Source: Temnopleurus reevesii
Lineage: Eukaryota; Echinodermata; Echinoidea; Temnopleuroida; Temnopleuridae
Reading direction: 5' to 3'
DNA: 43,507 nt
Assembly (NCBI GenBank): GCA_036244855.1
Contig: BQKZ01000338.1
Location: 156,198 to 199,704, forward strand
The position numbers and the translations under genes are program-made. Of this stretch, positions 9,219-19,274 are shown in pieces (the stretch's first letter is position 1; every line of letters begins with the position of its first letter). Under the pieces are notes generated by a model. It had not been told where the DNA came from, ran no database searches, and saw nothing but the letters and a program-made list of their open reading frames with translations.

Positions 9219-11266
9219 ATGCTACATCCACTGTTAACCCAAGTACTAACCCAACGGGAACCTTATCGGTACCAATTGCAGATCCATCTGATGCCTCTGT
9301 TACCTCATTAGGCCCAAAAACTAGTCCAGGTCCAAGCGATAGTCCAGGTCTAAGTGAAAGTCCAGGAGCTACCACAAGCAGCGGAGTTTCAAAAGAGGCA
9401 TCTACAACTACAAAGACGTTGAAAGGGTCGAGCGGTGTAGGGGGTATGGAAATACCAGCAACGACTGCAGCGCCACCAGGAAAGGATTCGTCGGCAGCCG
9501 TTATCGCAGCTGTTGTCATTATACTCATCCTGGCCATTGTCACCGTTGTGCTGGTTGTCTGGTTCTGCAGTAAGTATTGATTTTTTGTTTTGTATTTCGG
9601 CAGTGTTTCACAAAGTCTTTTCTAACTTGTCGCACATGAGCCAACTGTTACAAGTTCTTTTCCATTTTTTTAAATTCTATTACACATATTATAATTCAGA
9701 AGAGAAGAATACTACCTGTTCCCCTGAGCAAACATCCTATATCCACTCGTATTAACTACATGTACTTATGAATCTTTACTGCAAGTGTCCTGAACGTTTT
9801 CAATTATATGCAATGTCTTACTTCTTGATCTCTTAAATAACTTCTTGTTGTTTTTCAGCTGATTACATCAGTTTAAGGGTAGAGATAATCTGAACAATGG
9901 TATTGTTAACACAACAATGTTCAAACTTATAACGTACATCTTTTGCAAGAGAAATAGGAGAAAATTCCAAATTCAGGTTGGCACATATCTATTTGACTTG
10001 TGAAATACAATGTGAAATCATACTTTTTTTTCCCCCCCCCGTTTTTGTCCTGCAGAATACCGAAATCAGCCGTGTTGTAAAGGCCACCGTGTAAGAGCAA
10101 AGCAAGGATCCAAACGTGAGAGCTTCACGTCTGATGGTGGCATTAACGGATTTGGAAGTAAGTAATGTATAAGCCAATATTTTAGTGTGGAAATATTTTC
10201 GTGATTTTGGAATAGTTGGACATATTGGCTTGTTGTTATTTTCACGTTTTTGACAGTGTTTGTACACATATCAATGTGCATCTTACTTAGTGGAAATTTT
10301 TGCAAGGCCAAGATGGTGAAATTCGCAAAAATATAATAACACCATTGTGAAAATTTCAGCTAATAACATACATTCGGCAGAGATGCCAACCTATCCGGAA
10401 CATGCATGAGGTAAAAATTAGAAGATGAATAACGCAACAACTGAAGAAAAGTGAGAGAAACTCTGAAAACAGTGATCATACTCTCAGTCATAAACTTGCA
10501 ATTAAATCCCTGAATACACCTGAAAATACACCTCATGCATATTCCGAATGGTTGACATTCAATTATTTGAAGAGAGATAGAATTGTCTGCATTAACCCAA
10601 GCATAAAGCTACAAGCATGTCCTAGATATTCAAATGGTTGCTTGCTTGCTTCTCGTTGTGATACGTGAGATAGGGTCATCAGTCGTTCATAGAGTTGTGT
10701 GTACCTCTACAAACAGCTTCATGAAACAGGTCACAGCTCTGAAGAATTTTCATCTTTTTCGTTTCCTAGTGAGTCCAGTTCAAGCGGAAATGCAGCCGTT
10801 CATCATGCGACACCGCTGCGACATCTTCATCCATCATCACGGAACGGACCTCACTCTGGCCGAGATGATGCGCTCCAAACTCCTCGACCAGGAATCCCAC
10901 CTCCAAATCACGCTCTGGAGCGAGATCGCCGGCACCGGTCGCGAGAGCCGCCCCAGCACCAAACGCCTCGCGCTCAGTCTCGTCCACAGCACGACCGTCG
11001 TCCTCCTCGTCTCGTGGAAATACCTCCAGCACGAGTCGCAACGCTTCCGTCTCGCGCTCAGCCGCATCCCGCGCAAGGTTGACTCGGTCCGCGGGAAGGT
11101 CGTGATCGTGCGTCGCATCGAAGAGGACAAAGTTCCCGGGGATCTCAAAACGGATATCGCGCAATCGCTGGAGTATAACGTTGACACGGACAGCAAGTTT
11201 TTCTGGCCGCGGTTTAACCGGGCCGTTATCCCGCAGAGGGACGATATGCTATACTGGAGGACATGA
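9219..11266 (+). CDS. single-pass receptor with mucin-like stalk and cytoplasmic TIR domain (3' part of gene)
   Basis: Three exons are joined by two phase-1 introns with GT-AG borders: 9219-9569, 10056-10157 and 10770-11266 (stop TGA 11264-11266). Exon one encodes a Ser/Thr/Pro/Gly-rich stalk (about 90 residues; repeated SPG/GPS words, probably O-glycosylated). A hydrophobic helix of about 24 residues follows (about 9491-9568; AAVIAAVVIILILAIVTVVL). Exon two gives a basic juxtamembrane piece with a CC pair. Exon three encodes a TIR domain: box 1-like CDIFIHHHG, a box 2 position reading SEIAGTG, the helix-strand STTVVLLVSWKYL, and box 3 FFWPRF followed by about 15 residues to the end. The Trp-Cys-x-x-Glu-Leu segment of Toll receptors is replaced by SQRFRL, so the catalytic Glu of NADase TIRs is absent; I infer an adaptor or signalling role. 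Exon three is markedly GC- and CpG-rich for this window. The 5' end and ectodomain are not found, so the gene is partial as described. Toll-like, IL-1R-like or a lineage-specific TIR receptor all remain possible. Confidence 0.8.
10381..10558. mobile_element. inverted-repeat MITE (family D) in the TIR receptor intron
   Basis: The ends are imperfect inverted repeats: GCCAACCTATCCGGAACATG at the left and the complement of CATGCATATTCCGAATGGTTG at the right. An internal ACTC / AAGTGAGAGAAA core is shared with copies at about 23545-23705 and 24345-24505. It is non-coding and lies in the intron just before the TIR exon. Confidence 0.65.
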
Positions 11267-11384
11267 TGATCGAAACAATCGGTCAATATTTTTTTCTCAA
11301 GGATTTGCATTCTGGCAGGACAGTGTTTATGACCTCGCGTGTATATATAGTTTGATACGACCTGCTTTTGGCCATATTTTGGCC

Positions 11385-11580
11385 ACCTGTCTACAGAGGC
11401 CACCCCCAAGTGACCACTGTAAACAGGTGGCCTCTATAGACAGGTTCTATAACATGCATTTTCACCTGGAGGGAATCGACTTAAGTGGCCACTGTAGACA
11501 GGTGGCCTCTATAGACAGGTTCTATAACATGCATTTTCACCTGGAGGGAATCGATTTAAGTGGCCACTATAGACAGGTTT
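11385..11580. repeat. tandem 86-bp repeat downstream of the TIR gene
   Basis: The unit containing AGACAGGTGGCCTCTATAGA, CATGCATTTTCACCTGGAGG and AATCGA(C/T)TTAAGTGGCCACT occurs twice almost identically, with a partial third at each end. The words GGCCACCTGTCTAC and GTAGACAGGTGGCC are inverted copies, so the segment can also fold. It starts about 120 bases after the stop codon and may be transcribed as 3' UTR. Confidence 0.8.
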
Positions 11581-11638
11581 GACTGTTCAATGATTAATTG
11601 ATTATGACATCCTGAAGTCTGGTGTTTTTAAGAACCGC

Positions 11639-12137
11639 TAAAGAGAATGTGGAGTAGTTAAATGGACTGGTGAGCTGCATACAACTAAAGATAAATCACA
11701 AAAGGGATAAATTGCTGTATACTTTTCTTTTTCTTGACACTTTTTCCATGAATATGGCTCGACTAGATGTTAAAGTGGAATATTGTGAAGGATGTTATGA
11801 GCTCTTAAAGAGATTTTGGTGTAGTTTAATGGACAGGTGTGCTACATACAACGTGAGATAAGTCACAAGAGAGATAAATCACCACATTATTTTCTCGCTC
11901 TGAACCTTTTTTCCATGAATATGGCTTGAATAAAGGTTAAGATGGAATATTGTGAAGGATATTAGGAGCTCTTAAAGAAAATTTGGTGTAGTTCAATGGA
12001 CTGGTGTGCTACATACAACGTGAGATAAGTCACAAGCGGGATAAGTCATAGTATAATTTTCTTGCTCTTCACATTTTCTCATGAACATGGCTTGACTAGA
12101 AGTTAAAGTGGAAAATGTTGAAGGCTGTTCTCCTGTA
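11639..12137. repeat. tandem repeat, three units of about 167 bp
   Basis: Units begin TAAAGAGAATGTGGAGTAG, TAAAGAGATTTTGGTGTAG and TAAAGAAAATTTGGTGTAG at 11639, 11805 and 11973. Each includes ACATACAACGTGAGATAAGT (or a variant), CATGAATATGGCT and TGGAATATTGTGAAGGAT. No open frame runs through all three. Confidence 0.85.
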
Positions 12138-12399
12138 TGGACTATGTTGCATTAAGAGATAATTTTGTCTAGGCTTGTGTGAAACTATGTTGGAGGTGTC
12201 ACTACAGAATTGAAAAAAAATATCATCCGATGGCCTTTTCTCTCAGACAGATTCATACACCTACCTACCTACCTACCAGGGCGGTGTTTCACCCAGTAAC
12301 GAAAGACTTTAAGAACGAATTTACACACAACTGGTATCAGTTCTTTTGCTGAGTGATTGAGAATCTGACATGTATCACACACAATAAAGTACTCCATTC

Positions 12400-12999
12400 T
12401 TAAAGGGGAACTACACTCAGACATGAAATTGCTATCATTAAATGAAGAAAAATAAGATGAACAAACTGTGAAAATTTGAGCAAAATCGGATGATCCATTC
12501 AAAAGTTATGAATTTTCAAAGTTTTTTAATTACACCCACATGGGCTCCTTAAATTGGCAAACGTACAGGCACAAAATGGCTGCTAACATGGAGAACTATC
12601 CATTCACTTTGTACACAAAATTCCACATTTTCCTCTTTTTCCAGAAAAGTAGACAAAATTTTAATTTTTCGGTTAAGTGTATTATAGCCACATCAATTCT
12701 GCAAGTATTCCAGAAAGAACGGTGTTGATTCCTCATTTGAAATACGATATTGATCCATTTTCAATAAATCTATATACAAAGTGAATGAGGAGTTCTCCAT
12801 GTATGACATCACAGATTATGCTAATTTGGTTATACGTTGCCAATTCAAGGATGCCTAGCACAGGTGGAAATAATAACTTTGAAAATTCATAACTTTTGAA
12901 CGGATTATCCGATTTTGCTCAAATTTTCACAGTTTGTCCATCTGTTTTTTCTTCATTTACTGACAGTACATTATTGTCTGGGTGTAATTCCCCTTTAAA
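12400..12999. mobile_element. 600-bp DNA element with about 120-bp terminal inverted repeats (family B)
   Basis: The left end TTAAAGGGGAACTACACTCA and the right end TGGGTGTAATTCCCCTTTAA are inverted copies. The inversion continues inwards through GAAGAAAAA, CAAACTGTGAAAATTTGAGC, AAAATCGGAT and AAGTTATGAATTTTCAAAG. The middle contains a second inverted pair (ATGGAGAACT / AGTTCTCCAT). No transposase is encoded. A related complete copy is at 15950-16478 and fragments lie at 25711-25830, 27957-28035 and 37608-37735, so this is a common family here. Confidence 0.85.
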
Positions 13000-13660
13000 G
13001 TCATTTGTTACTTTAAGATTTGATGAAACACTGCCCTGGTCAGCTAAGCTGCCGAGACCTAGTATGGATCCTCCAGTTACTCCTGCCCATCATGATGTTT
13101 TTTAAGATTATCTGTGCCAACTACTCCTGCATCTGCTCTTAAAGTATCAACAAAGGTCTTGCGCTTTCTGCCATGCCATACAAAAGAAGTAAGAAACTTT
13201 CTTATGTGTCACAACAAAGTTTGACAAACTTTTGATAAGAGATGAATAATCGCCAATTTCTTATCTCGTCAATGTACTTTCAGTAATACATGACATAGAG
13301 GATGGAAACTTCCAAATTTGATCATTGGAAGAAAGTTGAAAGTGACTCACCTAAAAACGTCAGAGTCTGTAAAATTGAATGTGTACTTGCCTGATGGTGA
13401 AACAAAAGGGTCTCAAATTGAGGGGTATGTTTTTGACAGAACTTTGTGTATGCTATGATTAAAAAGAGGAGACCAGATGAAGACGTTAGACTTTTTGAAT
13501 GAAAAAAAGGGATGATACTGCTTGAAAAGAAGGAAGAAAGATAATTCATATGAAAATATGTTGTACTATCATAACAAAATTGGAAAATTCTCCCAAAATA
13601 ATTATGTTTTTCTTATCCCGTTGTACCTTGGAATAGTCTAATTATATGGATGGTGCATGA
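13000..13660. other. unassigned sequence
   Basis: No recognisable gene or repeat. The short open frames at 13000-13105 and 13322-13549 have no domain or splice support. Confidence 0.35.
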
Positions 13661-13709
13661 AAATGGTGTATTTATTATTATGTTTATTATGTAATAATGA
13701 AAAATTAGA

Positions 13710-13850
13710 TTCATAATGATAATAATAATAATAATAATTATAATAATAATAATAATAATGTAGGTTATTTCTTTAAAAAAAACAAATTATTGTTATTGTA
13801 AGATGATGAAAAAATCAAATTCATAATAATAATAATAATGATATAGGTTA
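13710..13850. repeat. ATA/TAA microsatellite blocks
   Basis: (AAT)n-type runs occur at 13719-13760 and 13820-13842. They sit just beyond the 3' end of the LINE-like fragment on the - strand, where such elements often carry microsatellite tails. Confidence 0.8.
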
Positions 13851-13894
13851 TTTCTAAAAAAATAAAGAGAACCATATTGCTTTACAATTTTACT

Positions 13895-14040
13895 GTTGGA
13901 AAGAAAATGAAAACAATTAAGTTTACTGGGGGAAAAGGTATTTAGATTTCTTTTGAATGTGGCAGAGTTTGAAATCGCCTGGATAGCAAGAGGAATACTG
14001 TTCCAAAACTCTGAAGCAGCTATTGAGAAGTGCTGTTAGG
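13895..14040 (-). mobile_element. non-LTR retrotransposon 3' remnant (end of reverse-transcriptase ORF)
   Basis: On the - strand the frame from about 14011 reads EFWNSIPLAIQAI, SNSATFKRNLNTF. This fits the recognisable C-terminal signature of many LINE (CR1/L2-like) ORF2 proteins: a Leu/Phe-Trp-Asn-Ser-(I/L)-Pro motif, a short spacer, and Ser-x-x-(S/T)-Phe-Lys-x-x-Leu. The frame is broken upstream (a stop near 14035), and microsatellite tails follow on the 3' side. It is a dead fragment. The family subtype cannot be settled by eye. Confidence 0.6.
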
Positions 14041-15949
14041 CAGAATTCATATTATAGTTGGAAGGTGTGCAGATGTACTCTCGATCTGAATGATGGTATG
14101 AGTGTTGACTCATGTTGAGTAGTTTGCTTGGTGATCCTCTATTTCTGTAGAAGGGTTTTTAAGATGGGTAAAGCATTCACTGTGAGCAGAAGGGATAATG
14201 GCCTTTGGACAATGTAAACCATTTCCATTGAAGCATTCACAATAACTAGATGCACACAGAAGAAATTTCAATCCCTATTATTCTGTTAAGAAATGTTGAA
14301 CATGTTTCACCCCTCGAGTGAATAAAAAGGGGATCAATTTTTTGTATAGTTCATGAACCTAACTTGTGAAGGCTTGAATGCAGAAGTGTACATTGTCAAA
14401 AAAATTTGTCCCTCCTGGCTACAGTAATTATCATTGTCAATGCATATTAGAAAGGCAGATATTTATACAAATATTTTATGCATGAAATTGGGTTTTACAA
14501 CCTTACAAAGACAGCTGCATTGTATAAACTTAAAAATATGTGAAAGTTGGAATAAGGTATAGGCTTATAAAGACTTTGGAAAGTTTTCAATGAATTACTA
14601 TGTACCACTTAAACAGGTTTATTATGGAATAATATGCATTTATGGAACATATACGTGAAATAATCATCACTTTTTAGAAATTTTCCTTGGTTGAAATTGA
14701 AACCATTTTTTGAACTTTACTAGATTTCATTGGAAAAGACCGCAGACAGTTGGTTTCATAATCATGCCATATGGTACAGGAGCTATCAGTTTCCATGAGA
14801 AAACAGGAATCGGATTTCAATCCAGGATGTTTACATGTAATGGTTGCCACGGCGATTTGGATAAACGGGTCACGTTGTAACCACAGCCTTGGATATTTGC
14901 TGGTTAGGAATTCTAGGTAGATGGATCTTGTTTTTATGTAGAACAGGATTTGCCGTCACCATAAAGATCGCTCATCATCAGCATACAAAGTGAAAGTTTG
15001 TTACTGCAAGATTGTATAATGTTATAATTCCAAAGATACAAGACTTTTGTATGCATTAATGATATTTTATTTATTCCTATTATTTAAAGATATTCATTCT
15101 TTCTCAAGCACTTTCTAAACCTGAATATTCATTTATTAGGTTTTCCTAGTTAATTCAAAACTATTTTCAAAACAATTCACGTTTTGAGCATTTGATTTTT
15201 GTGCATTGAAATTGAGTTGAATATTGCGTAGGGTGCGTGTGTAATTTTGTTAAAATTTGTCGATCAAATTGCTTAATTGCTTGAGAACAGTTTGAAATTG
15301 GGTGGGAAATCCTCTCCTATTCCTTTGATTTCTTTACTCCACTTTGTTTCATTTTCTCCCCCTACTATTGATACTGTATCTTTTATCAAGTGGGAATTGT
15401 TTTATATGATTCCATAATTGACAATAATGATTTAGATTGGAACATCAGATATTTTATGATTGGTTTGGAATGAAAGATAGAGGTCAAGGGTTATATTAAG
15501 AATAAAAGATGTACAAACTCATATGAAATTAAACTCAATTGTAGATAATGTACAGATATTTTATCTATTTCCATACACATACATATGTTCTTTTTCAAAT
15601 CTTCATTGTAAAAATTAATGACTTGTTATAATATACATTATCACCTCATCATGTGCTCATCTTGTATTTTCTATAAAAAAAAGATTTATAAATAGTCGCA
15701 GTGAAATATGTGTCACTGTAAATTTGTATCCGTACTATTTGGGGCACTTACATGTATTTCTGTATGCTAGGAAATATGTGTACATTGTGTTTTTTCATAT
15801 CGAGGTATGGAATAATTTTGCAAGAGATTATGAAAAATATGATCTTTTGATATAAAAGTAACACTGCTAATTGATTATTTGGTATGTTCTTGAATCCAAT
15901 ATTCATGTTCAGTAGCAAGTATACTATGTTGGCAGATATTATACCGAGC
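14041..15949. other. long gene-free AT-rich stretch
   Basis: Nothing recognised on either strand over about 1.9 kb: no conserved open frame, inverted repeat or tandem array stands out. It may be an intron or intergenic DNA. Confidence 0.4.
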
Positions 15950-16478
15950 TTAAGGGGGAACTTCACCCACACGTTGATGTTCTGTCAATGAATGAAGAAA
16001 AATAAGATGAACAAACTGTGAACATATGCGCAAACCATGATAATCTGTTGAAAAATTCTGAGATATATGCCTCTAATGGGCTCCTTGAGTTGGCAAACTT
16101 CACGCACAAAATAGCTGCCAACATGCTGGAGAACTCTCCATTCACTTTGTACACAACATTTCAAAATTTTTACTTTTTTGTTCAAGTATAACATAGATAC
16201 ACTAATTCTGCAAGCATTACCGAAAGATTCCTCAATTGAGATGTGACATTGATCCATTTTTTATCAATTTATGTACAAAGCCAATGAGGAATTATCCATG
16301 TATGGCATTACAGATTGCGCCAAAGTTGCCAATTCAAGGATGAACACCAGTGGGGGGAATGCAAACTTCGTAACTTTTGAATGGATTGCCTGATTTTGCT
16401 CAAATTTTTGGTTTGATCATTGTATTTTTCTCCATCCTCTGAAAGCACATCTATGTCTGGGGTTAATTCCCCTCTTAG
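15950..16478. mobile_element. second family B inverted-repeat element (about 530 bp)
   Basis: The ends TTAAGGGGGAACTTCACCC and GGGGTTAATTCCCCTCTTA are inverted. Internal words shared with the 12400 copy include GAAGAAAAATAAGATGAACA, GGCTCCTTGAGTTGGCAAAC, CATTCACTTTGTACACAA, TGACATTGATCCATTTT and TGATTTTGCTCAAATTTT. The arms are more decayed than in the first copy. Confidence 0.8.
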
Positions 16479-16615
16479 GATTTAATTTGGGGGCAGTTCC
16501 ACAAAAGTTTCATGTCTGTTATGCCCCCAAATGTGAATCTCTTGACAACCTTTCATTCAAATTCATTGAATCTCAATACTTGGGAAACAGATATAGTATC
16601 TGTGATGCACAAAGT

Positions 16616-16943
16616 GGCCCGTATTCCGATAGCGAGGTTTAATTTAACCCTGGACTAAGTCATTGTTATTTAGACCTGGGCTATTGAAAAGATAAACCAA
16701 GAGTCTAAATGACAATGACTTAGGGGGTGTTGCTCAAAATTGGCAATTGACCACAAGTTGCAGTTGATCGGGACGCGCCAATCAAAATCATTGTTTCATG
16801 CACGTCTTATTAAATGCGCGCACAACGCGCGCGAATGAAAATGCGCGTTACGATTTGCAAAGTTGCAGTTGATTTGCAGTTGATCTTGAGCAACACCCCC
16901 TTAGACCTGGGTTAAGTTAAACCTCACAATCGGAATATGGGCC
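16616..16943. mobile_element. palindromic MITE (family C) carrying a nested family A MITE
   Basis: The outer element has inverted ends GGCCCGTATTCCGATAGCG...TAACCC and GGGTTAAG...CAATCGGAATATGGGCC. A second inverted pair, GACTAAGTCATTGT-ATTTAGAC and GTCTAAATGACAATGACTTAG, lies inside. The outer element is about 147 bp once the insert is removed. The inner element (16723-16900) sits at TTA and is followed by a second TTA(G), restoring the outer palindrome ...GACTTAG|ACCTGG when excised in the mind. Confidence 0.85.
16723..16900. mobile_element. family A MITE nested in family C, with TTA target duplication
   Basis: This 178-bp element runs from GGGGGTGTTGCTCAA to TTGAGCAACACCCCC and matches the copy at 3563-3738 closely along its length (GTTGCAGTTGATC, ACGCGCCAATCAAAATC, GAATGAAAATGCGCGTTAC). 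It is flanked by TTA on both sides (16720-16722 and 16901-16903). The TWA-type duplication and G-rich ends fit PIF/Harbinger-derived MITEs. The central part is CpG-rich. Confidence 0.9.
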
Positions 16944-16985
16944 ATTCAATTTTAAGGAGTTACATCAAGATATTCACCCACTGTT

Positions 16986-17118
16986 AAGCCCCGGTCACAT
17001 AGGGCCCCGAAAGCAACACGATTCAACACGACTCTTTGTTCTGAAGCAGTTAACTGTGAATTAACAAAGAGTCGGTTGAACCTTTTTGCTTCCGGGGCCC
17101 TATGTGACCGGGGCCTTA
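16986..17118. mobile_element. hairpin MITE (family E), near-perfect ends
   Basis: AAGCCCCGGTCACATAGGGC at the left is matched in inverted form by CCCTATGTGACCGGGGC at the right. Inner arms carry AAGCAACACGATTCAACACG and ACAAAGAGTCGGTTGAACC. Related copies are at 23275-23384 and 26268-26389. The open frame 16952-17176 (- strand) runs through this hairpin and is not a gene. Confidence 0.85.
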
Positions 17119-17576
17119 GCATAGCGGACATGACAAAGGCATGGAATTGCCCTTTGTCAAGGGATATATCTTTCAATTTCTAATTTAAAATGTATTTTTT
17201 GTTGCCAATTTGAAAGTACTAATCAATATCTCATTTACAAAGAATTATATCTACGCATTCCATGTCAACTGTAAATATTATGTATATCCATTCCATATTT
17301 GTAAAGTGTTCTTACTGCTTCATGTATATGTAAAATTAACTCTACCTTGTAAGTTCAATAATCACCCAATCGAAATCATGTTTTTTTTTTTTAATGTCAT
17401 GCAAAACGACAATAATGATAATGCTGATGAAAGTTTTCACTCAGTATTATCCGCATTAGCAGGCTGCCACTTTGGGACCTCACATTTTAAGGAACTTCTT
17501 CCTGCTGTCCTCATTTACCCCACCATGGTCAAGTGCAACACAACGATGACTAATTTTCTTGCTGAGGGAAATTAAC
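17119..17576. other. unassigned sequence
   Basis: A 121-codon open frame at 17210-17575 contains no recognised motif and is AT-rich (Phe/Tyr/Asn-rich translation). I see no support for a gene. Confidence 0.35.
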
Positions 17577-17637
17577 GCCATGGGTGGGATTCGAACCTAC
17601 AACCCTCTCGTTGAAAAGAGAGAATCAGAACCACTAC
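17577..17637 (-). mobile_element. tRNA(Glu)-like SINE head, copy 1
   Basis: On the - strand this reads as the 3' three-quarters of a tRNA: the D-arm word GTAGTGGTTCTGATTC, an anticodon stem CTCTC/GAGAG around a loop containing TTTTCAA (anticodon position TTC, Glu), and a T-arm GTTGTAGGTTCGAATCCCAC with a good B box. The 5' acceptor half is missing and is replaced by poly-T, so it is not a functional tRNA gene. The following shared body (to 17745) is repeated at 18075-18260. Confidence 0.65.
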
Positions 17638-17764
17638 AAAAAAAAAAAGAGTTTGTGTAAGAAGTGATTTTTAACTTCCTTTCCCATCATCTGTACAAGA
17701 ATTCTGTCACTCTGCTTTGTGATGAAGGAAGTGTAATTATATAATTTTGATTGAGTTTATTATG

Positions 17765-18074
17765 NGCAGGGCGCGCGCGGTGTGCATGTATTTCGATGGT
17801 AGCTAGCTACATGTGTGTGTACGTGTGCACACGTGGTCGTGGCTGCGCTGAGGCGCGAATGATATTTCCGTGTGCTCATCAAAAGTTAACCACCGGGCCG
17901 CAGAGTATCGCGATCATTACCGCTATAACACTCGCATATGCATATTGCATGTGTTCATACATAGGCATGTCCAGAAATCGGGGAATCCATCATTTTTGAA
18001 GGGGTTTCCATGCTCCCGTAATTGCCGTTGATTTCCGTACCAATTACGGAAAATCCGTACTAGTTGGCAGCTCT
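17765..18074. other. CpG-rich spacer between the duplicated SINE copies
   Basis: This 310-base segment starts at an N and is unlike its surroundings: it is richer in CpG and GT/CA alternation (GGGCGCGCGCGGTGTGC, CGTGTGCACACGTGG). The part near 18015-18060 contains an inverted pair, CCGTAATTGCCGTTGATTTCC and CCAATTACGGAAAATCCG. No gene was recognised. Confidence 0.5.
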
Positions 18075-18260
18075 GTGGGTGGGATTCGAACCTACAACCC
18101 TCTTGTTGAAAAGAGAGAATTAGAACCACTACAAAAAAAAAGAATTTGTGTAAGAAGTGAGTTTTAACTTCCTTTCCCATCATCTGTACAAGAATTCTGT
18201 CACTCTGCTTTGTGATGAAGGAAGTGTAATTATATAATTATGATTGAGTTTATTATGTCT
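18075..18260 (-). mobile_element. tRNA(Glu)-like SINE head and body, copy 2
   Basis: This is a nearly identical second copy of 17581-17765, including GGGATTCGAACCTACAACCC, the A-run after CCACTAC, and the shared flank AACTTCCTTTCCCATCATCT...GATGAAGGAAGTGTAATTAT. A single N at 17765 marks the end of the first copy, so the pair may be a genuine 500-bp-offset duplication or an assembly join. Confidence 0.65.
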
Positions 18261-18299
18261 TATGTTACAGGCATTATCATGGGCCCAAATACTGCAAAT

Positions 18300-18434
18300 T
18301 ACACATTGTAACACGCATTTTCATTCGCGCATGATATGCGCTTGTCACAAGATGCGCATGAAACAATGATTTTGATAGGTGTGTTCCGAACAACTCAACT
18401 TGTGATCAATTGCAACTTTAGAACAACACCCCCT
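18300..18434. mobile_element. partial family A MITE
   Basis: The end TTGCAACTTTAGAACAACACCCCC and the internal words ATTTTCATTCGCGCATGATATG and ATGCGCATGAAACAATGATTTT match the right half of the intact copies in inverted orientation. The left end is missing. Confidence 0.6.
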
Positions 18435-18484
18435 TGTTGGATATACGGTCAACTTTGCCTAAGTCAATGGGATTTTTATTAGAG

Positions 18485-18690
18485 GGTCGGTGGTTCGAAT
18501 TCTACCCATTGTGTTAATTTGCTTTAAGAAATTTTCTCCACACTGCTTCGCTCAACCCAGGTGATGTGAATGGGTACCAACAGGAATTTTTCTCCTCTAC
18601 ATGTAAGAGCATGATTGTGGCAGCTATGCTATGGCCGGTAATGATATTGTACATCCATACAGAAATTGTGCATTATAAATCTACAAATTA
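18485..18690 (+). mobile_element. tRNA-derived SINE fragment
   Basis: The head is B-box-like (GGTGGTTCGAATTCTACCC), followed by a body with CACTGCTTCGCTCAACCCAG, GTGAATGGGTACCAACAGGA and CATTATAAAT. The A box and 5' half are not evident. A body fragment of the same type lies at 8588-8665. Confidence 0.65.
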
Positions 18691-19079
18691 TTAGTGTTAT
18701 TATTTCCTCTTGAATGACATACATATTTTTGTGATCCCAAGAGAATCAACTTGGGTAGAGTTTGCTGTATGCAGTGGGACTCTCTAAATTATTTTTCATT
18801 TCCATGTTTCTTACAAAAGGAAATATTGAAAGGATAATGTAATTTCATAATTTTCATGTACAAGTAACTGAATTTATCAAATGTAACTTATGAAGGTGTA
18901 TATTATTTTAAACAAAGTGCTACTCTCGCTTTTTGTTTGGCTGTGTATTTGGTAATAAAACAAGACCAGGTAAAAATGTGTCTTTGTTAAATTTGTATCA
19001 GTTGAAACTAAAGGGTCACCTGAAGAAGTAATCAGAACAAAAACGAAGACAGAAAAATTATCCCTTCAGTGACTGCCAG
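18691..19079. other. unassigned AT-rich sequence
   Basis: Nothing recognised. Confidence 0.35.
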
Positions 19080-19270
19080 GATGTTGCTAGAAAGTTGCCA
19101 TCAATTGCAAATCAACTGTCAATCATTATCAATTGCAAAGTGGATCTCTCACATTTCGATTCATGCATGATCTGCACTTTTTAACAAAATGCACGTCAAA
19201 CAGGGATTTTTATTAGAGTGTGCTAATCAATTTTGACTGGCAAATATTGGCCACTATCTAGCAACAGCCT
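19080..19270. mobile_element. diverged family A-like inverted-repeat element
   Basis: The left GTTGCTAGAAAGTTGCCATC and right GGCAAATATTGGCCACTATCTAGCAAC ends are roughly inverted, with internal ATCAACTG, ATTTCGATTCATGCATGATC and AAATGCACGTCAAACAGG recalling family A. A second diverged relative follows the polypurine tract (20153-20350). Confidence 0.5.
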
Positions 19271-19274
19271 GTAT

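Noticed and set aside
10766..11409. 132- and 190-codon - strand frames and a 127-codon + strand frame across the TIR exon
   Set aside because: They are shadows produced by C/G-rich third positions of the TIR frame; the TIR frame alone has matching splice phase and a recognisable domain.
17577..18132. Two tRNA(Glu)-like sequences as functional tRNA genes
   Set aside because: The acceptor stem's 5' half is missing and replaced by poly-T, and both copies belong to a longer repeated body; treated as SINE heads.
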